A DNA stretch of 30,753 bases from Halieaceae bacterium UBA4452 (lineage in GTDB: Bacteria > Pseudomonadota > Gammaproteobacteria > Pseudomonadales > Halieaceae). How positions within the stretch are numbered: position 1 is the first letter of the stretch; every line of letters starts with the position of its first letter. The position numbers and the translations under genes were made by a program. The notes beneath the pieces are model-generated. The model was given only the letters and a program-made list of their open reading frames with translations, was not told where the DNA came from and ran no database searches. The stretch covers positions 1 through 30,753 of the forward strand of contig DGPA01000002.1 in the NCBI GenBank assembly GCA_002389505.1. Direction: 5' to 3'. Positions 23,989-30,753 of this stretch are shown here, in pieces.

Positions 23989-24651
23989 GTGTTTACAGGA
24001 ATTATCGAAGCTATTGGCACTATTGCGGCTATGGAGCAGTCTGGCGGCGATATGCGTTTGCGTATCCAATCCGGCAAGTTGGCGCTCAATGATGTTACGC
24101 TGGGGGATAGTATTGCCGCCAGCGGTGTCTGTCTCACAGTCACTGAATTGCCCGGAGATGGTTATTGGGCTGACGTCTCTTTGGAGACTTTACAGTTAAC
24201 TACACTGGGGGCCCGGCAAGTCGGCGATCGGGTCAATCTTGAGAAATCGCTCCCCCCCCAATCGCGCTTGGGCGGACACATTGTCAGCGGCCATGTAGAC
24301 GGCGTGGGGGTTGTGCAATCAATCTCAAGAGACGGTCGATCCTGGCGCTATGTCATAAGCGCACCCAAAACCTTGGCAAAATACATTGCTCATAAAGGCT
24401 CAATAACCGTGGATGGAACAAGTTTGACCGTTAATGCGATCTCGGGTTGCGATGTTGATCTTAATATTATTCCTCAAACCTTTGAAGAAACGGTCTTTGC
24501 CGATTACCAGGTGGGTACTCAGGTCAATCTAGAAGTGGACCTTATTGCTCGCTACCTCGAACGCTTACTGCTGGGTGACGCAGCTGCTCACACAGGCACT
24601 GTGACTGTCGATACGCTGCGCGATGCGGGATACCTCAATGACTCACGATAA
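23989..24651 (+). CDS. ribE: Riboflavin synthase alpha subunit
   Basis: RibE dismutates two 6,7-dimethyl-8-ribityllumazine molecules to riboflavin and a pyrimidine. The 220-residue product shows the duplicated lumazine-binding fold: MFTGIIEAIGTI and GDSIAASGVCLTV in the first half, SGHVDGVG and GSITVDGTSLTVN in the second. The GTG start has GAGGAG upstream. Its last 14 bases overlap the next gene in another frame, so the two are translationally coupled. Length and motifs are normal. Confidence 0.97.
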   Translation: MFTGIIEAIGTIAAMEQSGGDMRLRIQSGKLALNDVTLGDSIAASGVCLTVTELPGDGYWADVSLETLQLTTLGARQVGDRVNLEKSLPPQSRLGGHIVSGHVDGVGVVQSISRDGRSWRYVISAPKTLAKYIAHKGSITVDGTSLTVNAISGCDVDLNIIPQTFEETVFADYQVGTQVNLEVDLIARYLERLLLGDAAAHTGTVTVDTLRDAGYLNDSR

Positions 24652-25756
24652 AGTCTATGCGAGCCCGGAAGCGCTCATTAGCCACATGCGGTTTGGGCGG
24701 ATCTTGCTGGTATTCATCGATAATAGCGATGGCGATGCCACCGGTATGGTGACCTTGGCGGCTGAGCTTTGTGAGCCGGAACATATTACGTTTATGGCTA
24801 GACAGGCCCGAGGGCTGGTCTGTTTGGGACTGACCCGCGAGCGCTGTGACTATTTACATTTACCGCTTATGGTGGAGGGTGAGATCGAAGCCCAACCTTT
24901 CACTTTGTCTATTGAGGCGACTGAGGGTATCGACACGGGTATTTCTGCCGTCGACCGAGCTAAAACAGTCCGTGTTGCTGTGGCGGCGGACAGCAAACCC
25001 TCTGACTTAGTACAGCCAGGGCATATCTTCCCGGTGGCCGCCGCTGATGGCGGTATACTAACCCGTGCGGACAAATCTGAGGCGGCGACTGATCTTGCCA
25101 AGCTAGCCGGGATGCTGCCCGCCGCGGTGTTTACCGAAGTGCTCGATAGCGACGGTAACGTTGCTCGTGGTCAAGCGCTGTGGGATTTTGCGCAACGCCA
25201 CGATCTGCCCGTTGGGCGAGTATCCGATCTTGTCACTTATCGGCTGGCCAATGAGCGTACGATTGAATCCATTCGCCAAGGCGTTATCGAGAGTGCTTAT
25301 GGTCCTCTCGAGCTCCATATTTACCGTGAGATCGCAAAAGGTACCTTGCATATTGCATTAGTGAAGGGTGACCTTGACGCGCAGTTACCGACATTGGTTC
25401 GAGTACACGTCACGTCTACCCTGCGCGATCTTGTCGGCACCACATTGAGTAATCAAACTAGCTGGCGCTTTGATCACAGCTTAAAATGTGTGTCTGAAGC
25501 GGAGCGGGCGGTATTGGTATTAATTACCCGGCCCGAAACGGCTGATGAGCTGTTATCAGGTATTGATAGGTTGCTGGGACTTGAATCCAGTGACGCGGCC
25601 GGGGCCACTGGTAGCTATGCATCTATAGGCCTAGGCGCGCAAATTTTAAACGATTTGGGAGTGGGCAAAATCCATTTGATGGGCGCACCACTCAAATATA
25701 ATGCACTGGCTGGATTCGGCCTTGAAGTATGCGACTTTGTCGCGCCGACTAACTGA
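24638..25756 (+). CDS. RibBX-like protein with degenerate RibB and RibA-type domains
   Basis: This 372-residue protein aligns by eye with DHBP synthase (RibB) to about residue 200 and with a GTP-cyclohydrolase-II-like domain (RibX type) beyond. The RibB motif DDEDRENEGD, which holds the catalytic Arg, Glu and metal-binding acids, reads DNSDGDATGM here. RHGSG reads RQARG, and the GHTEA His segment reads DKSEA. Structural segments remain (LAAELCEPEHITFMARQ, GHIFPVAAADGG, AATDLAKLAGMLPAAVFTEV). In the C-domain HIALVKGD persists, but the zinc Cys cluster of RibA (SECLTGDxFxSxRCDCG) reads VTSTLRDLVGTTLSNQTSW. RibBX fusions with an inactive RibA-like half are known in Proteobacteria; loss in both halves is unusual. 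Its position in an intact rib operon suggests a structural or regulatory role. Confidence 0.85.
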   Translation: MTHDKVYASPEALISHMRFGRILLVFIDNSDGDATGMVTLAAELCEPEHITFMARQARGLVCLGLTRERCDYLHLPLMVEGEIEAQPFTLSIEATEGIDTGISAVDRAKTVRVAVAADSKPSDLVQPGHIFPVAAADGGILTRADKSEAATDLAKLAGMLPAAVFTEVLDSDGNVARGQALWDFAQRHDLPVGRVSDLVTYRLANERTIESIRQGVIESAYGPLELHIYREIAKGTLHIALVKGDLDAQLPTLVRVHVTSTLRDLVGTTLSNQTSWRFDHSLKCVSEAERAVLVLITRPETADELLSGIDRLLGLESSDAAGATGSYASIGLGAQILNDLGVGKIHLMGAPLKYNALAGFGLEVCDFVAPTN

Positions 25757-25776
25757 GGAACATTGAGGAGAACGTT

Positions 25777-26259
25777 ATGAGTAGCCAAGGAATTCGCACC
25801 ACAGAGGGTTCGTTAGGGCCCAACAGCGGGCAATATGTCATCGTTGTAGCGCGTTGGAATAGCTTTGTTGTTGAGCATCTCCTTGACGGCGCTATCGATA
25901 CCTTGCGACGGCATGGGATCAGTGATGATCAGTTACACATTATTCGTGTTCCTGGCGCTTTTGAGATTCCTCTAGCCTGTCAGCGAGCCGCACAGGGGAC
26001 CAACTGTGATGCCATTATTGCATTAGGCGCCGTCATTCGTGGTGGCACCCCGCACTTTGATTACGTAGCGGGGGAATGCACCAAGGGATTGGCGCAGGTT
26101 CAAATGGATACATCGACGCCCATTGCTTTTGGGGTGTTGACGGTTGACTCCATCGAACAGGCTATTGAGCGCTCGGGCTCGAAAGCAGGTAACAAGGGTG
26201 CTGAAGCCGCTGCCAGTGCCTTGGAAATGGTCAATTTGTTCAATGCGCTGGAAGGCTAA
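25777..26259 (+). CDS. ribH: 6,7-dimethyl-8-ribityllumazine synthase
   Basis: RibH condenses the RibD product with dihydroxybutanone phosphate to make lumazine and assembles in pentamers or icosahedral shells. The 160-residue product carries the active-site pieces VARWNSFVVEHLLDGA, RVPGAFEIPLAC and GAVIRGGTPHFDYVAGEC (catalytic His) and the C-terminal NKGAEAAASALEMVNL. GAGGAG precedes ATG. Its TAA and the nusB ATG share one base (TAATG), indicating coupled translation. It lacks nothing expected. Confidence 0.98.
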   Translation: MSSQGIRTTEGSLGPNSGQYVIVVARWNSFVVEHLLDGAIDTLRRHGISDDQLHIIRVPGAFEIPLACQRAAQGTNCDAIIALGAVIRGGTPHFDYVAGECTKGLAQVQMDTSTPIAFGVLTVDSIEQAIERSGSKAGNKGAEAAASALEMVNLFNALEG

Positions 26260-26705
26260 TGCCAACCATTAACCCCCTCGCAGCGCAGCGAAGGCGAGCG
26301 CGCCACTTTGCATTGCAAGGTCTGTATCAATGGACCATGACGGGCGCCGAGCTCACCGAAATAGAGGCAGAATTTCGGATCGACAATGACTTTACCCATG
26401 TCGATGGAGAGTACTTTACTGCGCTGCTGTGTGGGGTGGCCTATAAAGTCGACGAGTTCGACCGTCTGTTCGAGCCGGTGCTAGATCGCGCACTGGACGA
26501 CCTTGATCCCATCGAGCGCAATTTATTGCGCATGGGGGTGTTTGAGCTTCGCGATCGAATGGACGTTCCCTACCGTGTGGTCCTCAATGAAGCGGTTGCT
26601 CTGGCGAAAAAATTCGGTGCTACCGACAGCTATCGGTACGTCAACGGTGTCTTGGACAAAATGGCGCCAAAATTCCGCCGCATTGAAATGAGCGCTGAAA
26701 GTTAG
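26259..26705 (+). CDS. nusB: Transcription antitermination factor NusB
   Basis: NusB with NusE (S10) binds boxA RNA in rRNA leaders and supports antitermination. The 148-residue, all-helical product contains AQRRRARHFALQGLYQWTMT at the N-terminus (RNA-binding Arg-rich helix), LDDLDPIERNLLRMGVFEL in the middle and YRVVLNEAVALAKKFGATDS, YRYVNGVLDKMAPK at the end, all family hallmarks. The ribH-nusB linkage is standard in bacteria. It overlaps ribH by one base and is followed by thiL after 18 bases. Confidence 0.98.
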   Translation: MPTINPLAAQRRRARHFALQGLYQWTMTGAELTEIEAEFRIDNDFTHVDGEYFTALLCGVAYKVDEFDRLFEPVLDRALDDLDPIERNLLRMGVFELRDRMDVPYRVVLNEAVALAKKFGATDSYRYVNGVLDKMAPKFRRIEMSAES

Positions 26706-26723
26706 CACGCTCGAGAGCACGCT

Positions 26724-27650
26724 ATGCCCTCAGAATTTGATTTAATTTACCGCTATCTCGCCAGCTTTGGTGGAGGACCTTCGGTGGTGCTGGGCGTCGG
26801 TGATGATGGGGCTGCCCTGCGAATTAGCCCTGCTCATGAACTGATCGTTTCTACCGATACCATGGTCGAGGGGCGTCATTTTCCAATAAATACGTTAGCG
26901 GAGCACATTGCTTATCGCGCGGTCGCTGCAGCCGTGAGCGATCTTGCGGCTATGGCGGCCGACCCCATTGGCATGACGCTCGCCCTTACCGTACCGCATG
27001 CCGATGAGCTGTGGATGCATGGCCTATCCATGGGCTTAGCGAGTGCCGTCGGTGATTTCTCCATCCCTTTGGTAGGTGGTGATCTCACGCGGGGACCCTT
27101 GTGCCTGTCGGTCACCGTTATGGGAGAGTGTCCGGCGGGTCAAAGTTTGCGGCGCACGGGTGCAAGGGTGGGGGATGTACTGTGCGTGACGGGAACCTTG
27201 GGTGATGCAGCGGCGGGGTTAATGCTCATTGAAGGAACGTCTCAGCTCAGTGTTTTGCCGGATATTGATACGGTGGATTTTTTAGAGCAACGCTTTTATC
27301 GGCCGAGTCCTCGGCTAGAGTTCTGCCATTGGCTGAGAGACAATGCGACGTCGGCTATCGATATTTCTGATGGACTCCTAGCCGATATCACACATATTGC
27401 GCAGGCATCAGGTGTTGGCTTGGTGGTCGATGTTGAGTCTTTACCGCTGTCACCAGCGCTGTCGTCTTTGTCGATGCTGAATTCAGGGAAGCTGGCCTTA
27501 ACCGGCGGCGATGACTATGAGCTCGCCGTCACCGTGGCACCGGGGACCATACTGCCGGAGGGTTTACGCCGTATCGGATTAGTGACCGAGGGGGAGCAGG
27601 TCAAGTGCTCAGGTGATATTGAGGGGGCAGGCTATGACCATTTCAAGTGA
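26724..27650 (+). CDS. thiL: Thiamine-monophosphate kinase
   Basis: ThiL phosphorylates thiamine phosphate to the active cofactor thiamine diphosphate. The 308-residue product has the conserved ATP/Mg segment VVLGVGDDGAAL, the STDTMVEGRHF loop, AVSDLAAMAADPIGMTLALT, VGGDLTRGP and the C-terminal AIDISDGLLADITHIAQASG and GGDDYELAVTV. ATG 26724 gives the canonical opening EFDLIYRYL. It overlaps pgpA by 17 bases in another frame. The nusB-thiL-pgpA order is that of E. coli and Pseudomonas. Confidence 0.97.
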   Translation: MPSEFDLIYRYLASFGGGPSVVLGVGDDGAALRISPAHELIVSTDTMVEGRHFPINTLAEHIAYRAVAAAVSDLAAMAADPIGMTLALTVPHADELWMHGLSMGLASAVGDFSIPLVGGDLTRGPLCLSVTVMGECPAGQSLRRTGARVGDVLCVTGTLGDAAAGLMLIEGTSQLSVLPDIDTVDFLEQRFYRPSPRLEFCHWLRDNATSAIDISDGLLADITHIAQASGVGLVVDVESLPLSPALSSLSMLNSGKLALTGGDDYELAVTVAPGTILPEGLRRIGLVTEGEQVKCSGDIEGAGYDHFK

Positions 27651-28158
27651 TAATACGGCACCCTCTGTGCGAAGTGTCCTGCGCTCGCCAGCATTACTGC
27701 TCGCATCGTGGTTTGGGGTGGGGTTATCACCCCGTGCTCCCGGAACTGCAGGGAGCATAGCTGCACTGCCCTTGGTGGCGCTTTTGGTTTATTACTTACC
27801 CGTTGTCACCACCGCAATCATTGGTCTATTGCTCTTTTTTGTGGGTGTTTGGAGCGCGTCAGAAGCGGGTCGTCGTTGGGGGCAAGCGGATCATGGCGCT
27901 ATAGTCATTGACGAGGTGGTGGGTCAGTTACTCGCCACGGCGATCCCTGTTTACGTGCTGGGTGATGTGCTCGCTAGTTTTCCAGTCGTTATTCTGCTGA
28001 GCCTGGTCACCTTTCGGTTATTTGACATCGTCAAAGTATGGCCTGCAGATTATGTTGATAAACACAGTAAAAACGGTTGGGGGGTAATGCTCGACGATGT
28101 CTTTGCTGGCCTTTGGGCGGGTGTCGTGGTCATTGCCTTACTGCTCATGACTTATTGA
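27634..28158 (+). CDS. pgpA: Phosphatidylglycerophosphatase A
   Basis: PgpA removes the phosphate of phosphatidylglycerophosphate in the inner membrane to yield phosphatidylglycerol. The 174-residue product has an N-terminal SWFGVGLSPRAPGTAGSIAA motif and hydrophobic spans (PLVALLVYYLPVVTTAIIGL, VVILLSLVTFRLF). The catalytic acids lie in IVIDEVVGQLL and FRLFDIVKVWPADYVDK, with GWGVMLDDVFAGLWAG following, all as in the family. ATG 27634 has GAGGGGG upstream. It overlaps thiL by 17 bases and converges with ispA, the gap being only nine bases, so no separate terminator fits there. Confidence 0.96.
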   Translation: MTISSDNTAPSVRSVLRSPALLLASWFGVGLSPRAPGTAGSIAALPLVALLVYYLPVVTTAIIGLLLFFVGVWSASEAGRRWGQADHGAIVIDEVVGQLLATAIPVYVLGDVLASFPVVILLSLVTFRLFDIVKVWPADYVDKHSKNGWGVMLDDVFAGLWAGVVVIALLLMTY

Positions 28159-28167
28159 ACATTGGGG

Positions 28168-29010
28168 CTAGGTCCGGCGGTCGACCATTTGGTTGGCCAG
28201 GTCAACCAGTGCTCCGGCGCGCTCACCATAAGGCGCCAGATAATCCAGCGCCTCGGTATGTAAACGACGGACCTCAGCGCGTGCCTCATCGAGTCCGAGG
28301 CAGCTCACATAGGTGGTTTTTGCTGCGGCGTTATCTTTGCCAGCTGTTTTACCCAGCTCCTCGCTAGAGCCAGTGGCGTCTAACACGTCATCCATGATTT
28401 GGAACGCGAGCCCGATCGCTCTGGCAAACTGGTCGAGCTGCTGCCGGTCCTCATGAGTGGCGCCAGCACAGACCGCACCTGCCCCGACGGCGGCGCGGAA
28501 CAGTGCGCCAGTTTTGCCGGCATGAATAGCGCGCAATGTGGTGATTGTTGACGGCTTATTTTCCGCTTCCATGTCGAGGGCCTGACCGCCCACCATACCC
28601 ATAAATCCAACCGCTTGGGCTATAACAGTCATCACCTCGGTGCGCATCTTGTGACTGAGATGATCATCGCTGGCAATCAGCTCGAATGCGCTGGCCTGCA
28701 GGCCATCGCCGACGAGTATCGCGGTTGCTTCATCAAAGGCCTTGTGGAGGGTCGCTTGACCGCGCCGGAGGTCGTCGTTATCCATAGCAGGTAAGTCGTC
28801 ATGAATAAGTGAATAACAATGCAGCCACTCGATGGCGGTGGCTGCGCTGTGGACTCGCTCTACATCGTGGGTATCGCTCAGTAACAGATAACTCGCCTGA
28901 GTTAGTCGAGCGCGTAGCTGCTTTCCCGGGTTATCCAGCACATAAGCGATAGCGTGCTCTAAGGCGGGCGAGAGGCTGGCGGGACGCATCGCGTCACTCA
29001 AGAGCGTCAC
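28168..29010 (-). CDS. ispA: Farnesyl diphosphate synthase (short-chain polyprenyl synthase)
   Basis: IspA condenses isopentenyl and dimethylallyl/geranyl diphosphates to farnesyl diphosphate. The 280-residue product includes the chain-starting segment NPGKQLRARL, the first Asp-rich motif LIHDDLPAMDNDDLRRG and the second QIMDDVLD that bind Mg-diphosphates, with the short DDxxxxD spacing of bacterial FPP synthases. Between them GDGLQASAFELI and QALDMEAE occur. GTG start overlapping the xseB stop by four bases (GTGA). It is about 15-20 residues shorter at the N-terminus than E. coli IspA. It is the last gene of a dxs-xseB-ispA transcript. Confidence 0.96.
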   Translation of the reverse strand: MTLLSDAMRPASLSPALEHAIAYVLDNPGKQLRARLTQASYLLLSDTHDVERVHSAATAIEWLHCYSLIHDDLPAMDNDDLRRGQATLHKAFDEATAILVGDGLQASAFELIASDDHLSHKMRTEVMTVIAQAVGFMGMVGGQALDMEAENKPSTITTLRAIHAGKTGALFRAAVGAGAVCAGATHEDRQQLDQFARAIGLAFQIMDDVLDATGSSEELGKTAGKDNAAAKTTYVSCLGLDEARAEVRRLHTEALDYLAPYGERAGALVDLANQMVDRRT

Positions 29011-29258
29011 GAATCGAGTTCCCGGACCTCACCTGATTCTGACACGAGGGCGACACGTTGCTCGGCAATATCGAGTGATTTACCGGCCATACTCACCAAT
29101 TGCATGCCTTGCTCATAAAGCGCAAGCGACTCTTCCAACGGTACGGCAGGGTTTTCCAGCTTCTCTACGATACCGGAGAGTGTCTCCATTTGCTCCTCAA
29201 GGCTCGCTTGAGATGTTACTGCAGTAGTTTTAGTAGTTTTAGTTGTTTTTGTCATCAT
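29007..29258 (-). CDS. xseB: Exodeoxyribonuclease VII small subunit
   Basis: XseB combines with XseA to form exonuclease VII, which degrades single-stranded DNA. The 83-residue product keeps the helical hairpin of the family: SLEEQMETLSGIVEKLENPA, VPLEESLALYEQGMQLVSMA and a closing Glu/Asp-rich end. The start is ATG 29258 because GGAG lies five bases before; ATG 29255 is adjacent. The first dozen codons are a nearly perfect 9-base repeat coding Lys-Thr-Thr (MTKTTKTTKTT). It lies 22 bases after dxs and overlaps ispA by four bases. Confidence 0.94.
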   Translation of the reverse strand: MMTKTTKTTKTTAVTSQASLEEQMETLSGIVEKLENPAVPLEESLALYEQGMQLVSMAGKSLDIAEQRVALVSESGEVRELDS

Positions 29259-29280
29259 TGATACTCCGGACAACAGGCTG

Positions 29281-30753
29281 TTAGTTAGCCGGTGAAGCGA
29301 GTGCTGTCGCTATGGCATCAGTCGTCGTCAGTGTGCCCGCAGCAACAATAGCAGCGCAGCTTAAGCCCGCAGCCTCGCGATTTTGCTGTTGGCTCGCATG
29401 ATCGTTCCACTGATCGGCAATAGCGATATGTCTGACCTCACAGCTTATACCGGCGCCGGCTAAGAATTCAGCGACGCCGCTGCCGGCGCCACCCGCTAGG
29501 GCGTTCTCTTCTACAGTCACTAGGCGTTGATGACTGCAGGCCAATGCTGCAATCAGTGTTTCATCAAGCGGCTTGGCCCAGCGCATATCGATAAGCGTCG
29601 CATTGAGTTGCTCAGCAGCCTGCTGGGCTTCCGCCAGTAAGGCGCCAAAATTCAAAATGGCTGTGCCAGTACCCGCTCGAATTGGGACCGCTTTACCAAT
29701 CTCCAGCGCCGTCATCTCCTCCATTATTAACGCACCAGTGCCATTCCCACGTGGGTAGCGAACAGCGGCCGGACCAGCGTGTTGATAGGCGGTAAACAGC
29801 AACTGCCGGCACTCATTTTCATCGGACGGACAGGCAATAATCATATTGGGAACGCAGCGTAAATAACTGAGATCGAATACCCCATGATGGGTGGCGCCGT
29901 CTTGGCCCACCAACCCTGCTCGATCAATGGCGAAGGTGACGTCAAGGTTCTGCAGCGCCACATCGTGAATGACTTGATCATAAGCGCGTTGTAGGAAGGT
30001 GGAGTAAATAGCCACTACCGGCTTCATATCGTCGCAGGCCAGTCCCGCGGCAAATGTCACTGCATGTTGCTCAGCAATAGCCACATCGTAGAATCGATCG
30101 GGATAGCGCTGTGCAAAATCAACCATGCCTGACCCTTCGCACATCGCAGGGGTTATAGCGACTAACTGGCCGTCAGAAGCGGCAATATCACAGAGCCAAC
30201 GACCAAAGACATCTTGGTATTTAGGTGGACTTGGCTTGATGGCGACCGACGTTTCAGCGGCTTTTACTTGAATTTTGTTGATCGCATGGAAGCCCACTGG
30301 ATCGGCTTCTGCGGGCCCAAACCCTTTGCCTTTTACCGTGCGAATATGCAGCAGCTGTGGGCCTTTGAGATCGACCATCGCTTTGAGTGTATGGACGAGT
30401 TGGGGCAGGTCATGCCCGTCTATGGGGCCTACGTAATTAAAACCCAGCTCTTCGAACAGCATGCCGGGTGCCACTAAGCTTTTCCACTGCTCTTCGGTTT
30501 TTTTGGCCACTTCCCAAGCGGTGCGAACATGCTCGAGAATACGTTTTGAGCCTTCTCTGAAAGCAATGTAAGTGGGGCTCGCCCATATCTTAGCAAAGTA
30601 AGTGGCGAGTCCGCCGGTGTTGTGCCCAATCGACATTTGGTTGTCGTTGAGGATTACCAGCATGTTGGGCCTGACGTGGCCCGCATGCGCTAGTGCCTCA
30701 AACGCCATACCACCAGTAATAGCACCGTCGCCAATAACCGCGACTATTTTTCG
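29281..30753 (-). CDS. dxs: 1-deoxy-D-xylulose-5-phosphate synthase, partial (N-terminus beyond window)
   Basis: Dxs condenses pyruvate and glyceraldehyde 3-phosphate with thiamine diphosphate, the first step of the MEP isoprenoid pathway. The window contains the last 490 codons. The open frame continues to the window edge: RKIVAVIGDGAITGG before MAFEAL gives the GDG ThDP-binding motif. Further marks are ILNDNQMSIGHNTGG, GPIDGHDLPQLV, VKGKGFGPAEADPVGFHAIN, EQHAVTFAAGLA (the catalytic Glu of the pyrimidine domain) and DRAGLVGQDGATHHGVFDLS. About 130-150 N-terminal residues are off-window. It is the first gene of the dxs-xseB-ispA group, unlike E. coli, where dxs is last. Confidence 0.97.
   Translation of the reverse strand, partial: RKIVAVIGDGAITGGMAFEALAHAGHVRPNMLVILNDNQMSIGHNTGGLATYFAKIWASPTYIAFREGSKRILEHVRTAWEVAKKTEEQWKSLVAPGMLFEELGFNYVGPIDGHDLPQLVHTLKAMVDLKGPQLLHIRTVKGKGFGPAEADPVGFHAINKIQVKAAETSVAIKPSPPKYQDVFGRWLCDIAASDGQLVAITPAMCEGSGMVDFAQRYPDRFYDVAIAEQHAVTFAAGLACDDMKPVVAIYSTFLQRAYDQVIHDVALQNLDVTFAIDRAGLVGQDGATHHGVFDLSYLRCVPNMIIACPSDENECRQLLFTAYQHAGPAAVRYPRGNGTGALIMEEMTALEIGKAVPIRAGTGTAILNFGALLAEAQQAAEQLNATLIDMRWAKPLDETLIAALACSHQRLVTVEENALAGGAGSGVAEFLAGAGISCEVRHIAIADQWNDHASQQQNREAAGLSCAAIVAAGTLTTTDAIATALASPAN

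Noticed and set aside
22859..26259. FMN riboswitch for the rib operon
   Set aside because: No RFN-like conserved blocks are visible upstream of ribD, ribE or the RibBX-like gene; the genes are closely packed.
1..30753. CRISPR array
   Set aside because: No series of short repeats with regular spacers was seen anywhere; the only long repeat is the two-copy 116-bp element.

Overview
The window looks like a chromosome segment of a marine-type gammaproteobacterium with moderate GC, probably near Pseudomonadales/Cellvibrionales and possibly the OM60/NOR5 (Halieaceae) group. The evidence is gene order: tRNA-Leu, rnr, rlmB, rpsF, rpsR, DUF2232, rplI, dnaB; then glyA, nrdR, ribD, ribE, ribBX-like, ribH, nusB, thiL, pgpA; and a dxs/xseB/ispA group. 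The taxonomic placement is inference from synteny and protein style, not from a database search.

Region 1 (1-5250) is accessory DNA ending at a tRNA-Leu(CAG) gene. It holds a decayed IS91-family transposase, a four-gene minus-strand cluster of exported proteins (unknown secreted protein, outer-membrane barrel, secreted protein broken by an in-frame TAA, DUF4136 lipoprotein) and a truncated integrase pseudogene next to the tRNA. Two 116-bp direct repeats (three mismatches) bound the block. Both end at GAAC, the tetranucleotide IS91 elements insert behind, and the IS remnant begins exactly there in the left copy.

Region 2 (5251-17399) is information processing: RNase R, 23S rRNA methylase RlmB, ribosomal proteins S6, S18 and L9 around a DUF2232 membrane protein, DnaB helicase, a minus-strand pair of likely helicase-loading proteins (triple-repeat DnaT-like and phage P-like), RadA and EttA. 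The rpsF leader can form two mutually exclusive hairpins, one of which buries the start codon.

Region 3 (17400-21040) has a small AT-richer lipoprotein gene of the YwqK/MORN type and a rimB-rimK-aspartoacylase-like operon. RimK is known to glutamylate ribosomal protein S6, and the S6 encoded here has an unusually long acidic tail.

Region 4 (21041-30753) is one-carbon, riboflavin and isoprenoid metabolism: glyA, nrdR and the rib operon running into nusB, thiL and pgpA, facing a dxs-xseB-ispA operon (dxs cut by the window end). The RibB/RibA-like protein in the rib operon appears to have lost the catalytic residues of both domains.

The observations most worth following are the double-degenerate RibBX protein, the DnaT-like/P-like pair beside dnaB, the IS91/GAAC/direct-repeat architecture and the rpsF leader switch.
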